Assembly (NCBI GenBank): GCA_027031565.1 | Contig: JALVPX010000266.1 | Coordinates: 1-22,921, forward strand | DNA: 22,921 nucleotides | DNA from: Deltaproteobacteria bacterium | Lineage (GTDB): Bacteria; Desulfobacterota; Dissulfuribacteria; Dissulfuribacterales; JALVPX01 | Direction: 5' to 3' | In this document: one piece after another, positions 1 through 6,456 of the stretch | How the letters are laid out: each line of letters opens with the position of its first letter | Position numbering within the stretch: the first letter of the stretch is position 1 | Translations under genes and position numbers: made by a program | Notes under the pieces: model-generated | What the model saw: the letters and a program-made list of their open reading frames with translations, nothing else | Told to the model about the DNA's origin: nothing | The model's database searches: none

Positions 1-2
1 CC

Positions 3-137
3 TCTATTGCCGGGAAAGTGGATCATTTGAGAGGCCTGAAAGAGAATGTAATCATGGGCCGCCTCATTCCTGCTGGAACCGGAAGGATGTACTATAACAT
101 GAAGGAAAAACATAACCGGACCCCGGCGCCAGTCTAA
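3..137 (+). CDS. rpoC: RNA polymerase beta' subunit, C-terminal end (partial)
   Basis: These 44 codons and a TAA stop are the 3' end of a gene that begins outside the window. The translation contains LRGLKENVIMGRLIPAGTG, the very conserved near-C-terminal motif of bacterial RpoC, the catalytic beta' subunit of RNA polymerase. It is followed by a short, poorly conserved tail ending in RTPAPV. The reading frame is open from the window edge. A hairpin without a U-tract lies just downstream. No rpsL or other str-operon gene follows, so the usual rpoBC-rpsL-rpsG order is broken here. Identification rests on the motif alone but is very secure. Confidence 0.95.
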   Translation, partial: SIAGKVDHLRGLKENVIMGRLIPAGTGRMYYNMKEKHNRTPAPV

Positions 138-153
138 AAACGGAAACAGAAAA

Positions 154-179
154 GCCAGAGGTCCTGCTGGGCCTCTGGC
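154..179 (+). terminator. Hairpin after rpoC, possible terminator
   Basis: A perfect 8-bp inverted repeat (GCCAGAGG at 154-161, CCTCTGGC at 172-179) with a 10-nt loop lies 16 nt after the rpoC stop. No run of T follows it, so it is not a textbook intrinsic terminator. It may be a Rho-assisted or partial terminator, or a transcript-stabilising structure between rpoC and the methyltransferase gene. Confidence 0.45.
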
Positions 180-200
180 CGACATCTAACGGACCTTGAA

Positions 201-896
201 ATGACTAAAATCCCAGAAAAGGTGATGCCGATTTACAGGCGTTTGTCAAAACGCTACAAGCTGGACTTTGAAGACATTGCCATTCGCGGAAGGCGGTTTT
301 CATTGCTGCATCTGCAGGATATAGAACCGCTTATTGCAGGCAAGGATATATTTGCACACGCTGAGGAGTTCCCTTTTTGGGTCAAGATCTGGGAATCATC
401 CGTGATATTGGCTGATTTCATGGCCTCCGTGGAGCCGGACGAAGGCAGGCGGATATTGGAGCTTGGGGCAGGGCTCGGAGTCACTGGTATCGTTGCAGCC
501 TGTTTCGGTCATCACGTCCTTTTGACAGATTATCAAGATGAAATCCTCGATTTCGAAAGGGTGTCGGCGGCTGTAAATAAGTGTGATGAAAATGTCATTT
601 GCAAGCGTCTTGATTGGTTGAAGCCGGCAGACCTCGGCAGATTTCAGATGATCATAGGCTCTGAAATCCTGTTCCATCCAAAATTCTTCGAGCCTTTGTT
701 GAATGTATTCAGGAAATATCTTGCCCCAGATGGTGTTATATACATGGCACATGACGTGCGTCGCAAAAGCCTGGGGCAGTTTTTGCCATTGTGCGAAAAG
801 GAATACGATATAGCTATGCAAAAGCGGGTCCTGAGGTCGGATGATGAAACCATAGAGGTATTGTTAAGCCGTCTCGTGCCCAAAAAAACAGCCTAA
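201..896 (+). CDS. METTL/Methyltransf_16-type SAM-dependent methyltransferase
   Basis: This 231-residue protein carries a class I SAM-binding motif, LELGAGLGVTG at about residues 86-96. An acidic end of the second strand follows (LLTDYQDEIL), then a later strand FQMIIGSEILFH and a C-terminal LAPDGVIYMAHD strand typical of the fold. The segment FPFWVKIWESSVILADF before motif I matches the 'W..W..s..La.fl' lead-in of the lysine-methyltransferase-like family (METTL21/FAM86/EEF-KMT, Pfam Methyltransf_16). Members methylate protein lysines; the bacterial substrate cannot be told from the sequence. The ATG at 201 has only a weak GGA upstream. The stop overlaps the purB stop on the other strand by 4 bp. 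Confidence 0.8.
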   Translation: MTKIPEKVMPIYRRLSKRYKLDFEDIAIRGRRFSLLHLQDIEPLIAGKDIFAHAEEFPFWVKIWESSVILADFMASVEPDEGRRILELGAGLGVTGIVAACFGHHVLLTDYQDEILDFERVSAAVNKCDENVICKRLDWLKPADLGRFQMIIGSEILFHPKFFEPLLNVFRKYLAPDGVIYMAHDVRRKSLGQFLPLCEKEYDIAMQKRVLRSDDETIEVLLSRLVPKKTA

Positions 897-2248
897 TCAA
901 GCATATCCACTATTTTCTGTGCCATGCCTGTATATTTTGCAGGTGTCAATTCCAGGAGCCGTTCTTTATCTTTTTCATCCAGCTTGAGGGTCTCAATGAA
1001 TTGCCTGATCTCTTTCTCGGTGATCTTATGGCCGCGGGTAAGCTCCTTCAGCTTTTCATACGGTTTTTCAATCCCGGCCTTTCGCATAACAGTTTGAATG
1101 GGTTCGGCCAAGACCTCCCAGGCATTGTCCAAGTCCCTGGCCAGCACATGTTCATTGAGCTGCAATTTGCCAAGGCCTTTGAGCGTGGACTTGTAGGCTA
1201 TCAAGCTGTATCCAAAACCGACCCCCATATTTCTCAAGACAGTGGAGTCGGAAAGGTCTCGCTGGAGTCGGGATACAGGGAGCTTGGCAGAAAGATGCCT
1301 GAAGACCGCATTGGCCAGGCCGAGGTTTCCTTCTGAATTCTCAAAGTCGATGGGATTGACCTTATGGGGCATGGTGGAGGAACCCACTTCTCCCTTTACC
1401 GTCTTTTGGCCGAAATAGGCCATGGAAATATAGGTCCAGATATCGCGGTCCAGGTCGAGCAGGATGGTGTTGAACCTGCTGATTGCATCAAACAGCTCGG
1501 CCATGTAGTCATGAGGCTCAATCTGGGTGGTGAAGATGTTTAGTTCCAGCTCCAGCTTGTTTTCCACGATCTCTTTTGCCAAGGATATCCAGTCCACATC
1601 GGGGTAGGCAGCCAGGTGGGCATTGTAATTGCCAACTGCCCCGTTTATCTTCCCAAGCAATTTGACCTCTTCCACCCTCTTTTTTTGCCGCAAAAGACGG
1701 TCGGCAAATACTGCCAGCTCTTTTCCCATGGTCGTAGGAGAGGCTGGCTGGCCATGCGTTCTGGCGAGCATGGGAACGGCTTTCCACTTTTGGGCTAAGG
1801 CCTTCAGCTTATCTATTATTTCCTGTTGGACCGGCAAAAGCTCCCTAAGGCCGTCTTTGAGCATGAGTGCATGGGACAAATTGTTTATGTCTTCAGAGGT
1901 ACATGCAAAATGAATAAATTCTGAGAGCGGCTCAAGGGAAGTGGCGGCAATTTTGTCCTTTATGTAATATTCCACGGCCTTGACGTCATGGTTTGTGACT
2001 CTCTCGATATCTTTGACCTTATTTGCCTCTTCAGGTGTGAAGCCTTCTATGATATCCAACAGAAAGTCCTTTTCATCCTGTGTGAGCGGCCGGCATTCGG
2101 GAATTTTCTCTTCAGCGCATAAGACCATGAGCCACAAGACTTCAATCTTAATCCTGTTTCGTATGAGGGCATATTCTGAAAAACAATTTTTCAAAGGCCT
2201 CACCTTGGAGGCATAGCGTCCGTCAATGGGGCTGATTGCTGTGATCAT
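893..2248 (-). CDS. purB: Adenylosuccinate lyase
   Basis: PurB splits SAICAR to AICAR plus fumarate and adenylosuccinate to AMP plus fumarate, acting twice in purine synthesis. The protein begins MITAISPIDGRYASKV, the hallmark N-terminus of the E. coli-type enzyme. It carries the fumarase-superfamily signature GSSTMPHKVNPIDFEN and the upstream block ARTHGQPASPTTMGKE. The frame is open further upstream to 2332, but the ATG at 2248 was chosen because AGGAGA (2254-2259 on this strand) sits at the right distance and homology starts there. This gives 451 residues, normal for the family. It is convergent with the methyltransferase gene and appears monocistronic. Confidence 0.95.
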   Translation of the reverse strand: MITAISPIDGRYASKVRPLKNCFSEYALIRNRIKIEVLWLMVLCAEEKIPECRPLTQDEKDFLLDIIEGFTPEEANKVKDIERVTNHDVKAVEYYIKDKIAATSLEPLSEFIHFACTSEDINNLSHALMLKDGLRELLPVQQEIIDKLKALAQKWKAVPMLARTHGQPASPTTMGKELAVFADRLLRQKKRVEEVKLLGKINGAVGNYNAHLAAYPDVDWISLAKEIVENKLELELNIFTTQIEPHDYMAELFDAISRFNTILLDLDRDIWTYISMAYFGQKTVKGEVGSSTMPHKVNPIDFENSEGNLGLANAVFRHLSAKLPVSRLQRDLSDSTVLRNMGVGFGYSLIAYKSTLKGLGKLQLNEHVLARDLDNAWEVLAEPIQTVMRKAGIEKPYEKLKELTRGHKITEKEIRQFIETLKLDEKDKERLLELTPAKYTGMAQKIVDMLD

Positions 2249-2304
2249 GGTGGTCTCCTGCCTCTGAAGCAGGGCAGAGCCCTGTTTTAGGCCTTTTGCA
2301 AAGG

Positions 2305-2332
2305 AACATAGCATTTCTTCACGTGCTTTCAA
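2305..2332 (-). promoter_or_regulatory. Candidate sigma-70 promoter of purB
   Basis: Read on the minus strand, TTGAAA (2332-2327) is followed after 16 nt by TATGTT (2310-2305), about 57 nt before the purB ATG. The match to the -35/-10 consensus is fair and the position is sensible. It was found by eye only. Confidence 0.35.
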
Positions 2333-2401
2333 GGGAGTAAAAGTTGCACCTTATGCCTTGTCTCGGCCATTGTCAGAATTATTTTTTATTTATAGGAGCA
2401 G

Positions 2402-2410
2402 TGATATAAT
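2402..2410 (+). promoter_or_regulatory. Extended -10 promoter for the selenoprotein-like gene
   Basis: TGATATAAT is a perfect extended -10 element (TGnTATAAT), 120 nt before the ATG at 2531. The -35 region is only a T-rich stretch, which is acceptable for extended -10 promoters. A second possibility is TTGACG at 2432-2437 followed after 17 nt by TAGGCA, whose -10 is poor. The transcript would have a leader of roughly 115 nt. Confidence 0.45.
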
Positions 2411-2530
2411 GGGCTTATGATCAAAAAATTCTTGACGCTCACACCTTGTGGTGCTAGGCATATAGACGTGTTTTGGCGATATTATTTCATTTAAACTAAT
2501 AAAAATATAAGTAGAAAGGAGGTAGTCGCT

Positions 2531-3301
2531 ATGAGAGGCAAGGTTTCAATTTTGACGCTCCTGGCCTTTCTGTTGATGTCGTGCGCGGTGTATGCCGTTC
2601 CCACCCACATCACAGTGAAGGTCAAGACCAAAGATGCGAAGTTTATGGGAAGCAGCATGGGTGGAGCCCTGGTAACCATCACTAATGCGGATACCGGTGA
2701 ACTGCTGGCAAAGGGGATTACCAGTGGTTCCACAGGAAATACAAAGCTCATAATGAAGAGTCCCTGGACAAGGGGGGTACCAATTTCCACAGGTGCAGCA
2801 GAATTCAAGGCAACGATCGATATCGATGAACCCACTTTGGTGCAGGTCACGGCATATGGCCCCTTGGCCCAGAGGCAGTCGGCCAACCGCATAAGTGTTA
2901 CACAATGGGTAGTGCCTGGTAAGGACATCACGAATGGAGACGCCTTCATGCTGGAGATGCCGGGCCTGGTTGTGGACGTACTTTCACCTCCAACCCATAT
3001 CAAGTACAAAGGAGCCACGCAGGTACCTATCAAGGTGAACGTGGCCATGATGTGAGGCTGTCCTATCACGCCAGGTGGCGTGTGGAATGCCAACAAGTTT
3101 GAAGTTAAGGCCATCATAAAGAACAAGGGCAAGGTTGTTGCCGAGCTGCCCCTTACCTATGCAGGCAAACCGAGCCAGTTCGCCGGGGCATTTTCAGCTG
3201 GTCCAGGAGTGTATGAGGCCACGGTCTATGCATATGATGCATTTACTGGCAATACTGGTGTAGATAAAGTCACGTTCATAGTCAAAAAGCCGAAGAAATA
3301 A
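2531..3301 (+). CDS. Candidate secreted selenoprotein with in-frame UGA (Sec175)
   Basis: One reading frame runs from ATG 2531 (AAAGGAGG at 2515-2522, 8 nt away) to TAA 3301, interrupted only by TGA at 3053-3055. With that codon read as selenocysteine the protein has 256 residues. A signal peptide spans residues 1-22 (LLAFLL core, cleavage likely after VYA; SC at 17-18 is only a poor lipobox). A first beta-rich domain covers about residues 23-135, with a pattern like carboxypeptidase-regulatory or transthyretin-like folds (ALVTITNADTGELLAKG). A second Ig-like domain covers about 137-252. Sec175 lies in VAMM-U-GCPITPGG, giving a U-x-C redox-type motif, and the strand pattern continues naturally past it. 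A hairpin at 3067-3082 fits a bacterial SECIS. The gene is flanked by its own promoter and terminator. I do not recognise the family, and its function is unknown. Alternatives are a nonsense-mutated pseudogene or a sequencing error, or two genes, although the downstream GTG at 3080 has no ribosome-binding site. Confidence 0.75.
3067..3082 (+). promoter_or_regulatory. Bacterial SECIS-like hairpin
   Basis: CACGCC (3067-3072) and GGCGTG (3077-3082) form a perfect 6-bp stem closing the 4-nt loop AGGT. Known bacterial SECIS elements lie inside the coding region just after the UGA. They have a small apical loop with a G in its first two positions, and the loop starts about 16-37 nt from the UGA. 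Here the loop starts after 17 nt (3056-3072) and its second base is G. The element would recruit SelB with Sec-tRNA to the UGA at 3053-3055. No folding calculation was made. Confidence 0.65.
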
Positions 3302-3331
3302 GGAACATATAGGGAAAGCACGTATTTCGCC

Positions 3332-3359
3332 CCCGGCCTTTAAAAGGGCCGGGTTTTTT
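3332..3359 (+). terminator. Intrinsic terminator after the selenoprotein-like gene
   Basis: CCCGGCC (3332-3338) pairs with GGCCGGG (3347-3353) around an 8-nt loop, and six T residues follow directly. It is a strong Rho-independent terminator 30 nt past the TAA at 3301. Its position supports the view that transcription, and so the gene, extends to 3301 and not just to the UGA at 3055. Confidence 0.9.
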
Positions 3360-4054
3360 GTTTAATGAGACATGTTTAAAGAGTCCTGTTTCAGCCATTA
3401 AAAAGTCACCTCTAGCCTGCTTCATGATAATATGCGCTCTTTGTCTCAACGTTAATCCAGGACGTTCGGCAGACAAATCACAACCTAATGTTAAGGCTTG
3501 AGATGGCCTGGAAGACCCCTGCAGGATGGATATTTTGGATAAACAATCTTGAAATAGATCAATTGACTAGCTCGAGTTCGGACATGGTGGTGATAGACTA
3601 TTCCAGGGACGGGAGTGCTGAATCAAGCGGGACGCGACAGCTAGGGGAAAGGTGCTTAATCATTATGAGACTTATGAAAAACTGTCTCTTTTGCCCAATA
3701 GCTGCGTTATCGTCGCAAAAAAATGCTCACATACCCCAAGTATGCTGCGCTTTTTTTGCTCCTTAGGCCTTGCTCTTGAACAAAATAGTTGTTTTTCAGA
3801 GGTCTCATTATGTCTTTAAGGAGGAAATTTTGACATCATACAGGGAAAATATTGGCCAATTTTCGATTATCCATGTTGAATGATCCTTTTTTCACTTTAT
3901 AGTTCCTTGCCAATAAAAAGAGGCTTTGTTAGGTTGCATCGGTCTGCTCAACTTGGTGAATTGTGCTGACAGTAACCGGAAGCTGCTGGAGCGTTAATCT
4001 GGTAATATTTTTAAAAAATTGATTTTGTAAAAAATCTGAAGCTAGACAGAACCC
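3360..4054 (+). other. Gene-free interval before mreB
   Basis: About 700 bp without a convincing gene. It contains the palindromic repeat at 3665-3808. A 92-codon ORF at 3488-3766 ends inside that repeat, has no ribosome-binding site and resembles no protein I know. The part after 3809 is AT-rich and must carry the mreB operon promoter; TAATAT at 4003-4008 is a possible -10, but no good -35 stands at the right spacing. An AAGGAGG at 3818-3824 precedes a 17-codon TTG-started ORF of unknown meaning. ATTGGCCAAT at 3851-3860 is a perfect 10-bp palindrome. Confidence 0.6.
3665..3808 (+). repeat. Palindromic MITE-like repeat, copy 1
   Basis: A 144-bp element whose ends are inverted copies: ATGAGACTTATGAAAAAC at the left, and the complement of ATGAGACCTCTGAAAAAC at the right. 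The interior is also an imperfect palindrome (CGCAAAAAAATGC on the left against GCGCTTTTTTTGC on the right, with CATAC/GTATG near the centre), so one strand could fold into a single long hairpin. A second copy lies at 12590-12744. There is no transposase. It resembles non-autonomous MITE or large REP-type elements; strand is nominal. Confidence 0.8.
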
Positions 4055-5086
4055 ATGATATTAAATTCTATTTTTGGATGGCTTTCCAAGGATCTGGCCA
4101 TTGATCTCGGCACAGCCAATACGCTGGTATATGTAAAGGGCCGCGGCATAGTATTGTGTGAACCTTCTGTTGTGGCAGTACGTCAGGATGTGCGCTCCAA
4201 GCGGGTACTGGCCGTGGGGCAGGATGCAAAGAACATGCTTGGCAAGACCCCTGGCAATATTGTTGCAATACGCCCGATGAAAGACGGTGTGATAGCCGAT
4301 TTCGAAGTCACAGAGGCAATGCTCCGCTATTTCATACGCAAGGTTCACAACAGGCGGACCCTGGCCCGCCCCAGGATCATAATAAGTGTTCCTTCCGGCA
4401 TTACCCAGGTGGAAAAAAGGGCTGTCCGTGAATCAGCGGAATCCGCAGGCGCCAGGGAGGTGTATCTTATTGAAGAGCCCATGGCAGCAGCGATTGGTGC
4501 CGGCCTACCCATTACGGAGCCTACTGCGAACATGGTGGTTGACATTGGAGGCGGCACCACTGAGGTAGCGGTTATTTCCCTTGCCGGCATTGTTTACAGC
4601 AAATCCGTCAGGGTGGCAGGCGACAAGATGGACGAGGCAATAATGCAGCACATAAAGAGGCGTTATAACCTGCTCATCGGGGAACACTCTGCAGAAAAGA
4701 TAAAGATCGAGCTTGGAGATGTCATACCTGAAGAGCCCTATGCAGAGACAGAGATAAAGGGACGGGACCTGGTGACGGGCGTTCCGAAGACCATAGCCAT
4801 AAATGCCCTTGAAGTGCGGAACGCCATTTCAGAACAGATCGAGACCATTGTTGAGACGGTTAAGAGTGCTCTGGAACAGACTCCGCCGGAATTGGCAGCA
4901 GATATAGTGGACAAAGGCATTGTCCTGACTGGCGGGGGGGCACTGCTGAAGAATCTGGACAAGTTGTTGAGAGATGAAACCGGCCTGCCCATAATTATTG
5001 CTGATGATCCATTGACTTCGGTTGTTCTCGGCTCTGGCAAGGCCCTGGATAATCTTCATATTTTAAGAGAAATAATGATACATTAA
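4055..5086 (+). CDS. mreB: Rod shape-determining actin homologue MreB
   Basis: MreB forms membrane-bound filaments that orient the Rod wall-synthesis complex. At 343 residues it has the family length. The N-terminal segment FGWLSKDLAIDLGTANTLVY holds the membrane-binding helix and the phosphate-1 loop (DLGTANT). The phosphate-2 loop is VVDIGGGTTEVAV, and the C-terminal adenosine motif is VLTGGGALLKNLD. The start at 4055 gives the standard MreB N-terminus, although no clear Shine-Dalgarno sequence precedes it. It is the first gene of mreB-mreC-mreD-mrdA-rodA; mreC follows after 15 nt. Confidence 0.97.
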   Translation: MILNSIFGWLSKDLAIDLGTANTLVYVKGRGIVLCEPSVVAVRQDVRSKRVLAVGQDAKNMLGKTPGNIVAIRPMKDGVIADFEVTEAMLRYFIRKVHNRRTLARPRIIISVPSGITQVEKRAVRESAESAGAREVYLIEEPMAAAIGAGLPITEPTANMVVDIGGGTTEVAVISLAGIVYSKSVRVAGDKMDEAIMQHIKRRYNLLIGEHSAEKIKIELGDVIPEEPYAETEIKGRDLVTGVPKTIAINALEVRNAISEQIETIVETVKSALEQTPPELAADIVDKGIVLTGGGALLKNLDKLLRDETGLPIIIADDPLTSVVLGSGKALDNLHILREIMIH

Positions 5087-5101
5087 AAAAACAGTACCCC
5101 C

Positions 5102-5965
5102 TTGGAAAACAGGACTCCCGGAAAAAAGAACAGTAAAAAACGTCTGGTTACCATTTGTGCCATCGCCTTGGTGGCACTAATACTCTTTTCCATGGTTGGG
5201 CTGAGGATTGGTGCGCAAGATTTCACCATGCCGTTCAAGTTTCTTTTCATGGACGGATCGGCTTCTGTCCAGGGAATGATCGTAAAGCCTTATGTGTGGT
5301 TGAAGCAATTCATCTCCTTTGGCGGTAAATGTCAGGATATCAGGGTTCAAAACCAGGCCCTGCTAAAGGAAAACGCTCGACTGAGGCAGGAACTGGTTAG
5401 ATATCAGGAGGCCTATCTTGCAAAAGAGCGTTATCGTAAGATGCTGAAGATAAAAGAGCAGACAGACTATCCAGTGGTATTCGCGCAGGTCATAGGCGTG
5501 GATTTGGCTCCCTGGGCAGGAACCATCCTGGTGGATCGCGGCAGGAGGGATGGCGTACTTCCCGACATGGTTGCACTATCCTGGCAGGGTGTGATCGGCC
5601 ACACCATTGAGGCCTACCCAGGAAGCAGCCGCATCCTTCTGCTTTCCGATCCCCGAAGCCGGGTGGCTGCAATAGTTCAACGCACCAGGGTGAGGGGGGT
5701 GCTGAAGGGCACAAGTTCCTCCCTTTGTTCACTGGTTTATGTCGAGAAGGGGACGGATGTCGAGGTCGGAGACAAGGTCATAAGCGCCGGCACGGACGGG
5801 ATATTCCCCAAAGGGCTGTTGCTGGGCGTAGTGAGCAGTGTTGATCCGGGCTCAATGGATGGGATATTCCAGACCATAACCGTTGAACCTTCTGCAGACC
5901 TTAATGATATCGAAGAGGTCTCCATTTTGCTCACTTCAAAAATGGACGAGCACCAAGGCTCATGA
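5102..5965 (+). CDS. mreC: Rod shape-determining protein MreC
   Basis: MreC is a bitopic inner-membrane protein that activates PBP2/RodA from the periplasm. In this 287-residue protein a basic N-terminus (KKNSKKR) leads into one membrane helix at about residues 15-34. A coiled coil at about 75-125 follows (NQALLKENARLRQELV), then a beta-rich periplasmic domain (VIGVDLAPWAGTILVDRG, GVIGHTIE, VSAGTDGIFPKGLLLG). The start must be the TTG at 5102: the in-frame mreB stop lies five codons upstream, and the next ATG falls within the membrane helix. No Shine-Dalgarno sequence is visible, so translation may be coupled to mreB. The 3' end overlaps mreD by 4 bp. Confidence 0.93.
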   Translation: MENRTPGKKNSKKRLVTICAIALVALILFSMVGLRIGAQDFTMPFKFLFMDGSASVQGMIVKPYVWLKQFISFGGKCQDIRVQNQALLKENARLRQELVRYQEAYLAKERYRKMLKIKEQTDYPVVFAQVIGVDLAPWAGTILVDRGRRDGVLPDMVALSWQGVIGHTIEAYPGSSRILLLSDPRSRVAAIVQRTRVRGVLKGTSSSLCSLVYVEKGTDVEVGDKVISAGTDGIFPKGLLLGVVSSVDPGSMDGIFQTITVEPSADLNDIEEVSILLTSKMDEHQGS

Positions 5966-6456
5966 TCCGCTTTATCGTCGCCATTTTCTTTGGATATATC
6001 TTTATACTTTTGGAGACAGCCTGGGGAAACGGTCTGCAGGTGGGCATGGCCAGGATTGATTTCCTTGTTCCGTTGGTGGCCTGGTACGGTTTCAAGACTC
6101 CGCTTCCTGAGGGGTTGTTCCTGGTGTTGACGCTGGGGATCCTTGCCGAGCCATTTACCGTACTGCCTGGCGGTATTCAAATTACAGTGCTTGTAAGTGC
6201 TTACCTTTTGATCAGGTATATCAGTGGTCACATTCCAGGTCTTAGATGCTGGCACAAGGTGCCAGTGGTTGGTTTTGTTGCAGCTGAAAGCCAGATCTTG
6301 GAAATGTTGTTGAGCGGAGCCGCACAGTACATATGGCCCTGGGGTGTTGTTCAGGGAGGATTGGCTGCGTTGATCTTTCCATTTCTCATGCTCCTGCTTG
6401 AGTTCTGGGAGGGACTTTTCAGCCGCTTTACTGCTAGAATCAGGGTGGGGGCATGA
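5962..6456 (+). CDS. mreD: Rod shape-determining protein MreD
   Basis: A 164-residue, strongly hydrophobic protein with about five predicted membrane helices, beginning IRFIVAIFFGYIFILLETAW. Length, hydropathy and position between mreC and mrdA fit MreD, the poorly conserved integral membrane subunit of the Rod complex that binds MreC. Both junctions are 4-bp ATGA overlaps (5962-5965 with mreC, 6453-6456 with mrdA), so translation is coupled along the operon. Sequence motifs alone would not identify it; context does. Confidence 0.88.
   Translation: MIRFIVAIFFGYIFILLETAWGNGLQVGMARIDFLVPLVAWYGFKTPLPEGLFLVLTLGILAEPFTVLPGGIQITVLVSAYLLIRYISGHIPGLRCWHKVPVVGFVAAESQILEMLLSGAAQYIWPWGVVQGGLAALIFPFLMLLLEFWEGLFSRFTARIRVGA

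Noticed and set aside
2249..2332. Longer purB start at the TTG of 2332
   Set aside because: Those codons have no family similarity, overlap a likely promoter, and a good ribosome-binding site serves the ATG at 2248.
3080..3301. Separate 73-codon gene starting at GTG 3080
   Set aside because: It has no ribosome-binding site, is in exactly the same frame as the upstream gene, and starts inside the SECIS-like hairpin. It is better read as the continuation of the selenoprotein-like gene after the UGA.
3488..3766. 92-codon ORF before mreB
   Set aside because: The last third is encoded by the palindromic repeat, and the same residues end an out-of-frame ORF at the other repeat copy (12520-12702). 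No ribosome-binding site or known motif is present.
3830..3855. Perfect TTGACA (3830-3835) as an mreB promoter
   Set aside because: The nearest -10-like hexamer is only 14 nt away and the site is over 200 nt from the gene, so I cannot support it.
3818..3886. AAGGAGG followed by a 17-codon TTG-started ORF, a possible leader peptide
   Set aside because: The spacing is good, but the peptide has no attenuator-type codon bias and no following hairpin. TTG as the start of so short an ORF is weak evidence.
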